Source of the DNA: Brachybacterium endophyticum
GTDB lineage: Bacteria; Actinomycetota; Actinomycetes; Actinomycetales; Dermabacteraceae
Direction: 5' to 3'
NCBI RefSeq assembly: GCF_003130585.1
Contig: NZ_QFKX01000004.1
Location: 62,001-126,000 of the forward strand
Length of the DNA stretch: 64,000 nt
Numbering within the stretch: position 1 is the first letter of the stretch; every line of letters begins with the position of its first letter. A model generated the notes under the pieces. The model worked only from the letters and a program-made list of their open reading frames with translations. It was not told the origin of the DNA and did not search any database. The position numbers and the translations under genes were made by a program. Below, one piece after another: positions 43,113 through 52,394 of this stretch.

Positions 43113-44570
43113 GTGTCCTCGCGCCCCCGCGACCCCGACCACCGCTCCGACGCACAGACGCGCCACGAGCACGACCGACATCCCCGTCCTCGACACCCCG
43201 GCCCCGATCCCGAGCTGGTGAGCACCGCGACCGGCGGTCTGCCGACCCTCACCGGCGACATCCCGACCATCACCGGCTCGGTCCCCACGATCACCTCGGG
43301 CATCCCCGTGCTGGAGGACGTGGCCGACCGCGAGCTCGCCCACCGCCCCAGCGAGGACGAGCTCGCGGGGACGCGCGGACGGGTGACCGCCCTGGTCATC
43401 CTGGTGCTGACGACGCTCAGCGCGATCGGGCCGCTCGCCACCGACATGTACATCCCGGCGTTCCCCGACGTGACCGCGGACCTCGGGACGAGCGCCTCGC
43501 GGATGCAGCTCACCATCACCGCGTTCTTCCTGGGGACCGCGAGCGGGCAGATCATCGCCGGGCCGCTCTCGGACCGGGTGGGGCGCCGGGTCCCGCTGAT
43601 CGCCGGCATCTCCCTGTGTCTTATCGCCTCGATCGTGTGCGCGTTCGCGCCGGACGTCGGCGTACTGCTGGTCTTCCGCGTCCTGCAGGGATTCGGCGGA
43701 GGCTTCGGGATGGTGCTGGGACGCGCAGTCCTGATCGACCTGACCGACGGACCCGAGCTGTTCCGCATCATGAACATCATGCAGGGAGTGGGCGGGATAG
43801 CCCCGATCGTCGCCCCGCTGCTGGGAGGGCTCATCCTGCTGGTGGGGCAGTGGCGAGAGGTCTTCCTCGTGATCGCCGCAATGTCGCTGCTCTCCCTGGT
43901 GGGGACCCTGCTGCTGATCCCCGAGTCGCTCCCGCCGAGCAGGCGCCACAGCGGGGGACTGCACACCTTCGCCCGCAACTGCGCGATGCTGCTGCGCCGC
44001 CGCCAGTTCGTCGCCTACATGCTGGTCAACGCGTTCTCGGCGTTCGCCCTGATGGCCTACGTCTCGGCGTCCTCGTTCGTCGTCCAGAACATGCTGGGCT
44101 TCTCCTCGACGGCCTATTCGATCAGCTTCGCGATCAACTCCTGCGGGATGATGGCCATGTCCTTCCTCTCGGCGCGGCTGACACGCTCGTTCCACCCGCG
44201 CCCGCTGATCCGGACCGGCCTCACCATCGTGGTGACCGCCTCCTTCGCGCTGCTCGTCGGCAGCCTGTTCCTGGACACCCCCGCGTGGATCGTGCTGCCC
44301 GCGTTCTTCCTGACCGTCGCGCCGCAGGGGATGATCTTCGGCAACGGGGGAGCGCTCGCTTCCCGGGCGGCGCTCGAGGTCGCCGGCACCGGCTCGGCGA
44401 TGCTCGGGCTGGGCTTCTCGATCTCCGCCTCGCTGGCCGCCCCGCTGGTGGGTCTCGGCGGCACCGATTCCTCCCTGCCGATGGCCGTCGTGATGGTTGT
44501 CGGCTCGCTGATCTCGGTCAGCTGCTTCGTCGTCGCGGGACGAGGGAGCGGGCGCCGGGCGGAGCACTGA
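43113..44570 (+). CDS. Bcr/CflA-type multidrug MFS exporter
   Basis: Exporter of 485 residues. The Bcr/CflA signature is clear: GPLATDMYIPAFPDVTADLG in the first helix, then ITAFFLGTASGQIIAGPLSDRVGRR (motif A). The family usually exports bicyclomycin, chloramphenicol or sulfonamides, though the substrate here is unknown. Before helix 1 there are about 90 polar residues with a run of [LI]-T-x-[DS]-[IV]-P-T units, unlike typical members. The GTG at 43113 fits the RBS-like purine stretch before it. Confidence 0.85.
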   Translation: MSSRPRDPDHRSDAQTRHEHDRHPRPRHPGPDPELVSTATGGLPTLTGDIPTITGSVPTITSGIPVLEDVADRELAHRPSEDELAGTRGRVTALVILVLTTLSAIGPLATDMYIPAFPDVTADLGTSASRMQLTITAFFLGTASGQIIAGPLSDRVGRRVPLIAGISLCLIASIVCAFAPDVGVLLVFRVLQGFGGGFGMVLGRAVLIDLTDGPELFRIMNIMQGVGGIAPIVAPLLGGLILLVGQWREVFLVIAAMSLLSLVGTLLLIPESLPPSRRHSGGLHTFARNCAMLLRRRQFVAYMLVNAFSAFALMAYVSASSFVVQNMLGFSSTAYSISFAINSCGMMAMSFLSARLTRSFHPRPLIRTGLTIVVTASFALLVGSLFLDTPAWIVLPAFFLTVAPQGMIFGNGGALASRAALEVAGTGSAMLGLGFSISASLAAPLVGLGGTDSSLPMAVVMVVGSLISVSCFVVAGRGSGRRAEH

Positions 44571-44713
44571 CACGGACCGCGGGCCACGCCAGGCACGGCG
44601 CGCGGCGACACGCGCGGGAGCGACGTGACAGTGATCCTGGGCTCGTGTGCGGTTACGGTGGCCGGGCGCGGCTCGCTCCGGAGTCGCACCTTCCCCCATC
44701 ACAGGAGCATCCC

Positions 44714-45574
44714 GTGTCCCGTTACGTCCCCCGGCACGCGCGTGCCACCGGCGCCCCAGGACCGTCCTTCCTCTCGCGGCGCAGCACCCCCCGGAACCTC
44801 CGATCCGACGAGTCAGGATCCGGGGCGTCCTCGCGCCGGGCCCTTCTGCGCGGGGGAGCCGTCGGCGTCTCCGCCCTGACGATCGGCGGGCTCGCGAGCG
44901 CTCCCGCCTCCGCGGCCTCGATCCCCGCCGGCATCCCCGGTCAGGACGTGTCCACGTACCAGGGCAGCGTCGACTGGGCGGCCCAGAAGGCCGCCGGCTC
45001 CCGTTACGTGTTCATCAAGGCGACGGAGGGTGCGACCTGGCGCTCCTCGACCTTCAACCAGCAGTACAGGTCGGCGACGTCGGCCGGGCTGATCCGCGGT
45101 GCCTACCACTTCGCCCGCCCCGATTCGGGCGACCCCGAGGGCCAGTGCGAGGCGTTCCTGAACGGCGGCGGAGGCTGGAGCGCCGACGGCCAGACCCTTC
45201 CGGGCCTGCTCGACATGGAGGCCGTCTCGGGCGTCCCCAACGACTTCGGGCTCTCCCAGCAGCAGCTGCGCGACTGGATCTCCGGGTTCATCGCCGCCTA
45301 CAAGGCCGAGACCGGGCGCCGACCGATGGTGTACACCAACGCCAACTGGTGGGACGAGGTCGTCGGCGACTTCGCGCCCTCGAACACGCCGCTCCAGGTC
45401 GCGTACTACAGCTCCTCCAGGCCCTCGAAGATGCCGGGCCGCTGGTGGGACTGGGACATGTGGCAGTTCTCGGACTCCGGGCCGTTCGCCGGTGACTCGA
45501 GCGTCTTCCAGGGCACCGAGAGCGAGTTCGAGGCCTTCGTCGGCGACGCCGGGTACAGCCCGCGCGGGATCTGA
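44714..45574 (+). CDS. Tat-exported GH25 muramidase (lysozyme)
   Basis: Cleaves peptidoglycan between N-acetylmuramic acid and N-acetylglucosamine. Of 286 residues, 1-68 are a long Tat signal with SRRALLRGG and a hydrophobic core ending in ASA|AS. The GH25 barrel then shows D78 in GQDVSTYQG, E105 in KATEG, and D167 and E169 in DMEA. Also present are YHFARP and MWQFSDSG. The GTG at 44714 has AGGAG 6 bases upstream. There is no SH3 or wall-binding domain. It is convergent with the next gene across a hairpin. Confidence 0.92.
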   Translation: MSRYVPRHARATGAPGPSFLSRRSTPRNLRSDESGSGASSRRALLRGGAVGVSALTIGGLASAPASAASIPAGIPGQDVSTYQGSVDWAAQKAAGSRYVFIKATEGATWRSSTFNQQYRSATSAGLIRGAYHFARPDSGDPEGQCEAFLNGGGGWSADGQTLPGLLDMEAVSGVPNDFGLSQQQLRDWISGFIAAYKAETGRRPMVYTNANWWDEVVGDFAPSNTPLQVAYYSSSRPSKMPGRWWDWDMWQFSDSGPFAGDSSVFQGTESEFEAFVGDAGYSPRGI

Positions 45575-45591
45575 GCGACTCCTGCTCGAGC

Positions 45592-45630
45592 CCCGATCCG
45601 GTCGATCACTGTCGATCCGGCCGGATCGGG
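45592..45630. terminator. Hairpin between convergent GH25 and EEP genes
   Basis: CCCGATCCGG (45592-45601) pairs exactly with CCGGATCGGG (45621-45630). The loop holds a smaller GATC-based repeat. It lies between the two stops. Confidence 0.7.
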
Positions 45631-45635
45631 ACCGC

Positions 45636-46451
45636 TCAGACCAGGGGGATCAGGGCATGGATCGGTGCATGGTCCGACGCCGCACGGACGCCGGAGGGCA
45701 CCGCGCCGATCCCGATCCGCTCGGCGCGGACGTCCGGTGAGCCGAGCATCCAGTCGATCCGTTCGGCGCCCTCCGTCCGCTGCCCGTAGTCGGTGAACGA
45801 CCCCCAGGCGGGTGTCACCCGTTCGCGAGCGCCGTCCCAGAGGTCCACGAGCGGACCTCGTTCGACCAGCAGGCGCCAGGCAGGGGAGCGCGTGGGGGAG
45901 TTGAAGTCCCCCGTCACGATGATCGGCAGCTCTGCCATCTCCTCGCTCGTGACCAGCTCGGCCAGAAGACCGGCGCTGCGCACGCGAGCATCTTCCACCT
46001 CGTGGTCGAAATGCGTGTTGACGTGCACGAACTCCGCCCCGGTGGGCTCGTCGCGCAGGCGCGCCCAGGTCAGTATCCGGGTGACGGTGTTGCCCCAGGT
46101 GCGTGAGCCGACGGTACGCGGCGCGTCCGAGAGCCAGAGCTGGTCCCACGCCGTCACGGTGAGCCGCTGCGCGTCGTAGAAGATCGCGGCGTGCTCGCCG
46201 GCGCTGCCGCCTTCACGGCCGTAGCCGATCATCCGGTGCCGCGGCAGGGCGCGCTGGACGACGGGCAGCTGCGGGAAGGTTCCTTCCTGGATGCCCAGCA
46301 GCGTCGGCTGCTCGCTGCGCAGCAGTTCGTCCAGCAGCGGCGCACGGTCGGGCCAGTGGTCGGGATCGCCGGGGTGCGTGAGACCCGATGCCATGCGGAT
46401 GTTGAACGTCATCACGTGCAGGTGCTGCTCGTCGGCCGGACCGAACATCAT
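45636..46451 (-). CDS. Endonuclease/exonuclease/phosphatase-family protein
   Basis: A 271-residue EEP-fold hydrolase. The motifs in order are VMTFNIRMA, LGIQEGTFPQL with the metal-binding Glu, VNTHFDHE, VTGDFNSPT and the final SDHAPIHA with the catalytic His. These are shared by phosphatases, sphingomyelinases and nucleases, so the substrate is open. There is no signal peptide, so it is probably cytoplasmic. An AT-rich stretch with a near-palindrome lies in the upstream gap. Confidence 0.88.
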   Translation of the reverse strand: MMFGPADEQHLHVMTFNIRMASGLTHPGDPDHWPDRAPLLDELLRSEQPTLLGIQEGTFPQLPVVQRALPRHRMIGYGREGGSAGEHAAIFYDAQRLTVTAWDQLWLSDAPRTVGSRTWGNTVTRILTWARLRDEPTGAEFVHVNTHFDHEVEDARVRSAGLLAELVTSEEMAELPIIVTGDFNSPTRSPAWRLLVERGPLVDLWDGARERVTPAWGSFTDYGQRTEGAERIDWMLGSPDVRAERIGIGAVPSGVRAASDHAPIHALIPLV

Positions 46452-46658
46452 GCGGATCTCCTCGTCGAGTCGTCCATGTCGTCGATGCTCATCAGCCTAC
46501 GGGCGATCAGCCCAGAGCCGTCGTCCCTGCACGCCGTCGCGCCCTCAGACACACCCGGGCTCAGGCACACCCGGAAAGCGCCGATAATGCACGTTATGTA
46601 AAGTAGACCGGAAGAGGGCCAGGCGCGCGGACTCCCCGGTCCACACTTCCGCCGACCG

Positions 46659-47237
46659 TCAATCCGCGACCTCGAAGGCCGCGACGACGCCGCTGCCGTC
46701 CGACCACTCCGCGACGAGCCGCACGGTTCCGTCCACGCCGCCGATGCTCTGGGCGATGACGAACGGCGCGCCACCCTCGAGCTGTTCGACGCTCGGGACC
46801 TCGACGCCGGCGTCCACCTCGCGCCGCAGCCTGATGCTCTGCGGCCGGTGCTCGACGAGTTCGCCGTTCTCGTACACGTCGAGATCGGCCTGGTCCTGCG
46901 CGCCGGCGATCGCCCTCAGGAAGCAATCCAGCGCGACCTCGTCCTCGAGCCCGTCATAGATGTACCGCGTGCCCAGCACCGAGTGCTCCATGGTCGCGAC
47001 CAGGTCGGCATCCTCGTCCTCGAGCGGAGCGTCGCGGTAGCTCAGCACGAGATGGAAGACGATCTCCCCCGAACGCACCAGGTGACACTCGATCCCTACC
47101 TGACCTGCAGGATCGTCGAACCTGTACGCGCCGAGCACAGTGAACTCCCCCGGTTCGAGCCAACCGCGCGCGGTCAGCAGACCGTGGAGGATCTCGTTCT
47201 TCGACGGTGTCAGCTCGGCCCGATGGATGATCGCCAT
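46659..47237 (-). CDS. Stand-alone maltokinase N-terminal cap-like protein
   Basis: A 192-residue protein that begins MAIIHRAELTPSKNEIL, then ARGWLEPG, GIECHLV, and near residue 85 MEHSVLGTRYIYDG. This is the pattern of actinobacterial 'maltokinase N-terminal cap-like' proteins, a fold found before the kinase part in maltokinase (Pep2/Mak). Here the kinase part is absent, so it is not itself a kinase. Its role is unknown; it may bind a protein or small ligand. It is not near the glg genes at 13-15.6 kb. Confidence 0.7.
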   Translation of the reverse strand: MAIIHRAELTPSKNEILHGLLTARGWLEPGEFTVLGAYRFDDPAGQVGIECHLVRSGEIVFHLVLSYRDAPLEDEDADLVATMEHSVLGTRYIYDGLEDEVALDCFLRAIAGAQDQADLDVYENGELVEHRPQSIRLRREVDAGVEVPSVEQLEGGAPFVIAQSIGGVDGTVRLVAEWSDGSGVVAAFEVAD

Positions 47238-47315
47238 GGCTCCACGCTATCCGGCCCGTCGTGCGGAAGCGGCGCCGGTCGGTCCGGTGTCGACGTCGAG
47301 TTCCGCTACAGCGTT

Positions 47316-48368
47316 TCACGACAGTTCTTTACTGTACAGGGCAAATGATTTGTCCAGTATGAAACCGAGACGGCCGTAGAGCCGGGTCGCCCCCGTGAGG
47401 CTCTCCCCGTCGACCTCGAGCTCGACGTCGTCGAACTCCCCCGACCGCGTTGCCAGACGCAGTGTGCGCGTCAGCGTCGCGGTCGCGACGCCTCGCCCGC
47501 GGGCTCCGGGCCGCGTGCCGACGAGGCCGATGTAGAGACGGCGCGGCTGCCACACCTCGGTGATCACATAGCCCTGGACGATGCCGTCGGCATCGCGGGC
47601 GATGGTGGAGAACTCCGGGCGCCGGGTCGAGGCCTGCCAGAGACGGGCCCAGCGATCGGCGCTCGCGGGTGCCGACCCCCAGTGATCGGCGAAGGCCTCC
47701 ACGTGCGCGGCGTGGACCGCTGCCGACTCTCCCTCCCCTGGCGTGACGAGCTCCAGGCCGTCGATGCGCGCGGGTTCCGGGAGGCTCTCGTCCGGCAACG
47801 GCCGCAGCATCTCCTGGAAGGTGCGTACCTGCTCGAACCCGCGTGCCGTCAGCAGCGGGCGCACGTCGGCCCCATCGAGTCCTCCCCCGACGTGGAGGTG
47901 ACCGGGGCGCCCGGGGTGGACGGCCTCGGCCAGGCGCCGCCCCATCTCCTGCTGGCGATCCAGCAGCCGCCCTCCGATGCCGCGACGGCGGTAGTGCGGG
48001 TGGACCCCGCCCTCCAGGCGCACCCGCGCACGACCCTCACGGTCGGGGTGAGTGGCGACGTCGACCGAGGCGGTCGCGATCAGCCTCCCTGCGTCGCGCA
48101 CGGCGAGGGAGTCGCGCGCGAGGTCGAAACCGGGAAGGCTCAGCTGATCCCGGGCTGCCTCGAGCGGCATGGTCTCCCCCGTGCCGTCGGCATCCGCGAT
48201 GTCGCCGAACAGCGCCTGCAGCTGCTCGGCGTCCTCGGGGCGCAGGGTGTCCCAGGTGAGGTCGGCGCTCCCCCGGCCCTCTCTCGGCTCCGGGAGATCG
48301 GCGACGGGCATCATGTCGGCATCGTTCACGTGCCTCACCGTATCGAGCCAGGCGCGGGGGCACCTCAT
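47316..48368 (-). CDS. Protein with two GNAT N-acetyltransferase domains
   Basis: A 350-residue protein with two GNAT folds. The first has the acetyl-CoA loop HPHYRRRGIGGRLL near residue 122. The second has GTRPGARGRGVATATL near residue 283. Such paired GNAT proteins resemble mycothiol synthase and Eis-like enzymes in layout, but the substrate is unknown. The ATG at 48368 is preferred because GAGAGGA lies about 7 bases upstream; GTG at 48329 and ATG at 48314 are alternatives. Confidence 0.82.
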   Translation of the reverse strand: MRCPRAWLDTVRHVNDADMMPVADLPEPREGRGSADLTWDTLRPEDAEQLQALFGDIADADGTGETMPLEAARDQLSLPGFDLARDSLAVRDAGRLIATASVDVATHPDREGRARVRLEGGVHPHYRRRGIGGRLLDRQQEMGRRLAEAVHPGRPGHLHVGGGLDGADVRPLLTARGFEQVRTFQEMLRPLPDESLPEPARIDGLELVTPGEGESAAVHAAHVEAFADHWGSAPASADRWARLWQASTRRPEFSTIARDADGIVQGYVITEVWQPRRLYIGLVGTRPGARGRGVATATLTRTLRLATRSGEFDDVELEVDGESLTGATRLYGRLGFILDKSFALYSKELS

Positions 48369-48423
48369 GAATACGTCCTCTCGCGGCCGCCCGACCGTTC
48401 CGCTCAGCGGACGCGGCCCCGCC

Positions 48424-49287
48424 TCACGCCGGGCGCTTGAGGCTCCCGCGGAGATCCGGCACGTCGGAGAGCAGACGCTTGGTGTAGTCGCCCCGGGGAT
48501 CGAAGATGACCGCCTCGGTGGTGCCGCGCTCGACCACGCGCCCGTGCTCCATCACCGCGACCCGGTCGGCGAGGTAGCAGGCCTGGCCGATGTCGTGGGT
48601 GATGAACAGGACCGTCAGCCCGAGGTCGTGCTTGAGGTCGTGCAGGACGTTCAGCACGTTCACGCGCAAGGTCGCATCGAGCATGCTGGTCGCCTCGTCG
48701 GCCAGCAGCACGGTCGGCTTCATCATCAGGGCGCGGGCGATCATCACCCGCTGCCGCTGACCGCCCGAGAGCTGGTGCGGGAACTTCCCGAGCGCCTGGC
48801 CGGGTGTCAGGTCGACATATCCCAGACAGGTCTCGATGAGGTGGTCGGCCTCGTCGGCGGGCACCTCGGCGAGGTGCAGGCTGCGGCGCAGCAGGGACCC
48901 GACGGTGAAGAACTGGTTGAAGGAGGCGAAGGGGTCCTGGAAGACCGCCTGGACCTCTCGCCAGTAGCCGCGGAGATGGCGTCCGTGCAGGTGAGTGACG
49001 TCCTGCCCGCGGAAGGTGATCGTCCCCGAGGTCACCGGCATGAGCCGCAGCAGCATCCTGGCCAGGGTCGACTTCCCCGAGCCGGACTCCCCCACCACGG
49101 CGAGCACGCTGCTCGCGGGGAACTGCAGCGTGACGTCGTCGACCGCGAGCACCTTCCCGCCCGCGACGCTGAACTCCTTGCTCACGCCCTCGCACTCCAG
49201 GACGGCTTCACCGCTCGTCGTGCTGTGGGTGTACGTGCCCTCGGCCTCGTCCTGCACGGCGCTCACTGCCTGCTCCATGTCCTTCAT
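48424..49287 (-). CDS. ABC importer ATPase 2 (DppF-like)
   Basis: Second ATP-binding protein of a peptide/oligosaccharide-type importer, 287 residues. Walker A GESGSGKST is near residue 66, the Q-loop is in VFQDPFASFN, and the signature is LSGGQRQRV. Walker B reads LLADEATSMLD and the switch is ITHDIGQ. The insertion ATLRVNVLNVL and the C-terminal end fit the DppF/OppF branch. The ATG at 49287 overlaps the previous gene by 4 bases (49284-49287). It is last in the five-gene operon. Confidence 0.9.
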   Translation of the reverse strand: MKDMEQAVSAVQDEAEGTYTHSTTSGEAVLECEGVSKEFSVAGGKVLAVDDVTLQFPASSVLAVVGESGSGKSTLARMLLRLMPVTSGTITFRGQDVTHLHGRHLRGYWREVQAVFQDPFASFNQFFTVGSLLRRSLHLAEVPADEADHLIETCLGYVDLTPGQALGKFPHQLSGGQRQRVMIARALMMKPTVLLADEATSMLDATLRVNVLNVLHDLKHDLGLTVLFITHDIGQACYLADRVAVMEHGRVVERGTTEAVIFDPRGDYTKRLLSDVPDLRGSLKRPA

Positions 49288-50264
49288 CCCTTCCTCGCAC
49301 GGGACCCGGCGTGACGCGCGGGCACCCCGGAACGGGCGGGCCGCGCCGTCGCGGCGGTCGATCGTCCCTCCGGCGGTTCGCTCCCCCGGCCGCGCGCCTG
49401 CCCGCGCTGCCTGGTCTCCTCCGTCGGGTCGAGCACCGAGGAGAGCAGCTTCTTGGTGTAGTCGTGCTGCGGGTCGTTCACGATCTGCTCGGTGGGGCCG
49501 GTCTCCACGATGCGACCGGCGTTCATGATGGCGAGACGATCCGAGACCTGCGAGAGCACAGGCAGGTCGTGCGTCACGAAGACCACGCCCGACATGATCC
49601 GCTGCTCGACCATCGCGAGCAGCATCTCGACGAGCATGCGCTGGCTGGAGACGTCCAGGGCCGAGGTGGGCTCGTCGGCGATCAGCAGCCGCGGGTTCAG
49701 CAGCGTCGAGATCACGATGATCACGCGCTGCTTCATGCCTCCCGAGAGCTGATGGGCGTAGGAGTCCAGCACCCTCACCGGCAGCTCGAGCATGGTGAGC
49801 CGCTCGCGGGCCAGATCGAGGGCCTCGTCCCTGCTCACCGAGTGGTCGTGGGCGCGCACGACGTCGTGGACCAGGGAGCGGACCCGCAGCGTCGGACTGA
49901 TCGCGTTCATCGCGCCCTGCGGGAGCATCGAGACGGTGCCTCCGCGGAACCGCCGCTGACGCTTGATGTCGGCGTTGCCGCGGACGGTCGAGAGGTCGAT
50001 GCTGCGCCCGTCGATCTCCAGGGTGCCGCCCAGGACGTACAGCGGCGGGGTCGCGATCATCGCCAGGGAGTTGCCGAGAGTGGTCTTCCCGCATCCGGAC
50101 TCGCCCGCTAGCCCGAGGATCTGCCCCTCCCCCAGCTCGAGGCCGACGCCGTCGACGGCGGTGAAGTCCTTCTCGCCCCCGCCGTAGACGGCGGTGACGT
50201 CGAGCGCGCGGGCGAGCAGTCCCTCGCGGGACGGGGTCTGCGGGGCGGTGGGGGCGACGCTCAT
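49284..50264 (-). CDS. ABC importer ATPase 1 (DppD-like)
   Basis: First ATPase of the importer, 326 residues. Walker A is GESGCGKTT, the signature is LSGGMKQRV and Walker B is LLIADEPTSALDVSSQ. The C-terminal oligopeptide-type extension with HDYTKKLLSSVLDP follows, then an Arg/Gly/Ser tail of about 40 residues beyond the usual end. In place of the usual Q-loop (MIFQEP) it has SMLPQGAMNA, as in related sugar and peptide systems. It overlaps both neighbours by 4 bases. Confidence 0.9.
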   Translation of the reverse strand: MSVAPTAPQTPSREGLLARALDVTAVYGGGEKDFTAVDGVGLELGEGQILGLAGESGCGKTTLGNSLAMIATPPLYVLGGTLEIDGRSIDLSTVRGNADIKRQRRFRGGTVSMLPQGAMNAISPTLRVRSLVHDVVRAHDHSVSRDEALDLARERLTMLELPVRVLDSYAHQLSGGMKQRVIIVISTLLNPRLLIADEPTSALDVSSQRMLVEMLLAMVEQRIMSGVVFVTHDLPVLSQVSDRLAIMNAGRIVETGPTEQIVNDPQHDYTKKLLSSVLDPTEETRQRGQARGRGSEPPEGRSTAATARPARSGVPARHAGSRARKG

Positions 50265-51373
50265 GCGAGGCCTCCTTCCTGGGTCCGTGCCGTGGCGGTC
50301 GAGGTCGGTGCGACCGGGGTCGGTGCGACCGGGGTCGGTGCGGGCGGCGTCGCGGGCCCGTCGGATCCGCTCCGCCCGCCGTGCTCACCGCGATCCTCCG
50401 GCTCGCTGCGCCCCTCCTGCTCGCTGCGCGAGGACGCCAGCTGCGCGGCCTCGGCGGCACGGCGGGCGGCGGCCTGCTTCATCTGGCGACGCCGGCCCCG
50501 CCGCAACCGTGGGTTGAACACCTCGTCGAGGCTCGCCTGCAGCAGCAGGAAGCCGAAGGAGACCAGCGTCAGGATGATCGTCGGCGGCAGGAAGGCCCAC
50601 CAGGCGCCGCTGCCGACGGCCTGGAAGGCGAGAGCCCAGTGCAGCTGGGTCCCCAGCGAGTTCGCCCCCGACGGCCCCAGCCCCAGCATCGACAGGGCGG
50701 CCTCGGCGAGGATCGCCCCGGAGACCTGCAGCACGAAGGCCATCACCGTGTAGGACAGGATGTAGGGCAGCACGTCCCGCATGAGGATCGCGGGCAGGCG
50801 CGACCCGGAGAGCCGGGCGACGTCGATGTGCTCACGGGTGGCGACGGAGCTCGCCTGGGCCCGCACCGCACGCGCGGTCCACGGCCAGGCGGTGATGCCG
50901 ATGACGATCGCGAGGGACCAGATCGTGCTCTTGGGCAGCGAGATCGAGATCAGGATCAGCACGATGATCGAGGGGATCGCGAGCACCACGTTGGTGACGC
51001 CCATCAGCAGCTCCTCGATCCACCCGCCGACGAACCCGGCGAACAGTCCGACCACGACGCCGATCACGGTCGCCACGATGCCGGCGACCAGACCGATCAC
51101 CAGCGAGGTGCGGGTGCCGGCCATCAGCACGGCGAGGACGTCGTGGCCGAAGTTGTCGGTGCCGAAGACGAGCCCGTTGCCGGGGGCGTCGTAGAGGGAG
51201 CCGACCTTCTCCCCCGGGCCGGTCGGGTACACGTAGCCGGCCAGTCCCAGCAGGAGCACGAAGGCCACCAGGACCAGGGCGATCCAGAACCGCGAGGAGA
51301 GGTTGATGCTGCGGAACGGATTGGACCGCGGTGCGGCCTTCTCGTCCGTGAGCGGTGCATTGGGGGCCGACAT
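50261..51373 (-). CDS. ABC importer permease 2 (DppC-like)
   Basis: Inner-membrane permease of 370 residues with about six helices. It has the N-terminal FGTDNFGHDVLAVLMAG pattern of OppC/DppC. The cytoplasmic coupling loop is AQASSVATREHIDVARLSG, then LMRDVLPYIL. Its C-terminal 80 residues are an unusual cytoplasmic tail: Arg-rich first, then Glu/Ser/Gly, and finally Pro/Thr/Val repeats of PTPVA type. The tail is not part of the usual permease. Confidence 0.9.
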   Translation of the reverse strand: MSAPNAPLTDEKAAPRSNPFRSINLSSRFWIALVLVAFVLLLGLAGYVYPTGPGEKVGSLYDAPGNGLVFGTDNFGHDVLAVLMAGTRTSLVIGLVAGIVATVIGVVVGLFAGFVGGWIEELLMGVTNVVLAIPSIIVLILISISLPKSTIWSLAIVIGITAWPWTARAVRAQASSVATREHIDVARLSGSRLPAILMRDVLPYILSYTVMAFVLQVSGAILAEAALSMLGLGPSGANSLGTQLHWALAFQAVGSGAWWAFLPPTIILTLVSFGFLLLQASLDEVFNPRLRRGRRRQMKQAAARRAAEAAQLASSRSEQEGRSEPEDRGEHGGRSGSDGPATPPAPTPVAPTPVAPTSTATARTQEGGLA

Positions 51374-51374
51374 G

Positions 51375-52385
51375 TCACTTCTCCCCTGTCGCTGCGGCGC
51401 GGATGCGCGGATCGACGATGCCGTAGACGATCTCCACGCAGAAGTTGGCGACCAGGACCGCGACGGTGATGATCAGCGTGATCGCCTGGATCACCGGGTA
51501 GTCGTTGTTCGATATAGCGGAGAACAGCAGGGATCCCACGCCCGGGTAGTTGAACACCAGCTCGGTGATCAGGGCGCCGCCCACGAGCGTGCCGATCGAT
51601 AGCGCCAGCCCTGTGATCTGCGGGAGCATCGCGTTGCGGAAGATGTACTGGGTGACCTTGTTGTCGCCGATCCCCATCGCCCGGGCGTAGTTCACGTAGT
51701 CCCCGCCCAGCTCGTAGATGGCCATCGAACGCATGCCGACGGCCTGACCGCCGATGAACACGATCACCAAGGAGAGGAAGGGCAGCCAGTAGTACTGGAG
51801 CGCGTCCAGGAGGAAGGACGGGCTGAGCGAGGGTGTGCCGCCCAGGGAGTACGCCCCGCCCACCGGGAAGACCCCCGCGACGACGGCGAGCACGTAGAGC
51901 AGCAGGATCGACAGGCAGTAGTAGGGCATCGCCGAGAGGAACAGCGAGGAGGTGAACACGCTGCGGTCCCAGTTGCCGCCGCGGAAGGCCGCGACCGCGC
52001 CCACCAGGTTTCCCAGCAGCCAGCCGATCACGATCGCCGGCAGCTGCACGGCGATCGACCATGGCATGGCCTCCCCGATCATGTCGTTGACCGAGGTCGG
52101 ATAGGAGGCGAAGGACGTGCCCAGATCGCCGGTGAACACCTTGCCCAGGTAGGTCACGAACTGCTGCCACAGTGGCTGGTCCAGTCCGAACTCGGCCACG
52201 AAGCTCTCGTAGATCTGCTTCTGCTGCTCGCCCGTGATGGAACCGCCGCGGGTGAGGTTGGAGACGATGACGTCGACGGGGTTGCCCGGGACGAGCCGGG
52301 GCAGCAGGAAGTTCAGGGACACTGCTGCCACCAGCGCGACCAGGTACCACACCGTCTTGCGTGCGATGTAGCGTCCGAGGTTCAC
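51375..52385 (-). CDS. ABC importer permease 1 (DppB-like)
   Basis: Permease of 336 residues with six helices. The start RYIARKTVWYLVALVAAVSLNFLLPRLVPGNP is typical of DppB/OppB in parts. The coupling loop has DYVNYARAMGIGDNKV and RNAMLPQITGLALSIG. The C-terminal stretch ELVFNYPGVGSLLFSAI is characteristic. It starts at 52385, 9 bases after the stop of the substrate-binding gene, and has 1 base between it and dppC. Confidence 0.92.
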   Translation of the reverse strand: MNLGRYIARKTVWYLVALVAAVSLNFLLPRLVPGNPVDVIVSNLTRGGSITGEQQKQIYESFVAEFGLDQPLWQQFVTYLGKVFTGDLGTSFASYPTSVNDMIGEAMPWSIAVQLPAIVIGWLLGNLVGAVAAFRGGNWDRSVFTSSLFLSAMPYYCLSILLLYVLAVVAGVFPVGGAYSLGGTPSLSPSFLLDALQYYWLPFLSLVIVFIGGQAVGMRSMAIYELGGDYVNYARAMGIGDNKVTQYIFRNAMLPQITGLALSIGTLVGGALITELVFNYPGVGSLLFSAISNNDYPVIQAITLIITVAVLVANFCVEIVYGIVDPRIRAAATGEK

Positions 52386-52394
52386 GACAGCACC

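Noticed and set aside
47321-47335. ACAGT-N5-ACTGT inverted repeat
   Set aside because: It lies inside the last codons of the GNAT gene, is short, and no promoter is seen next to it.
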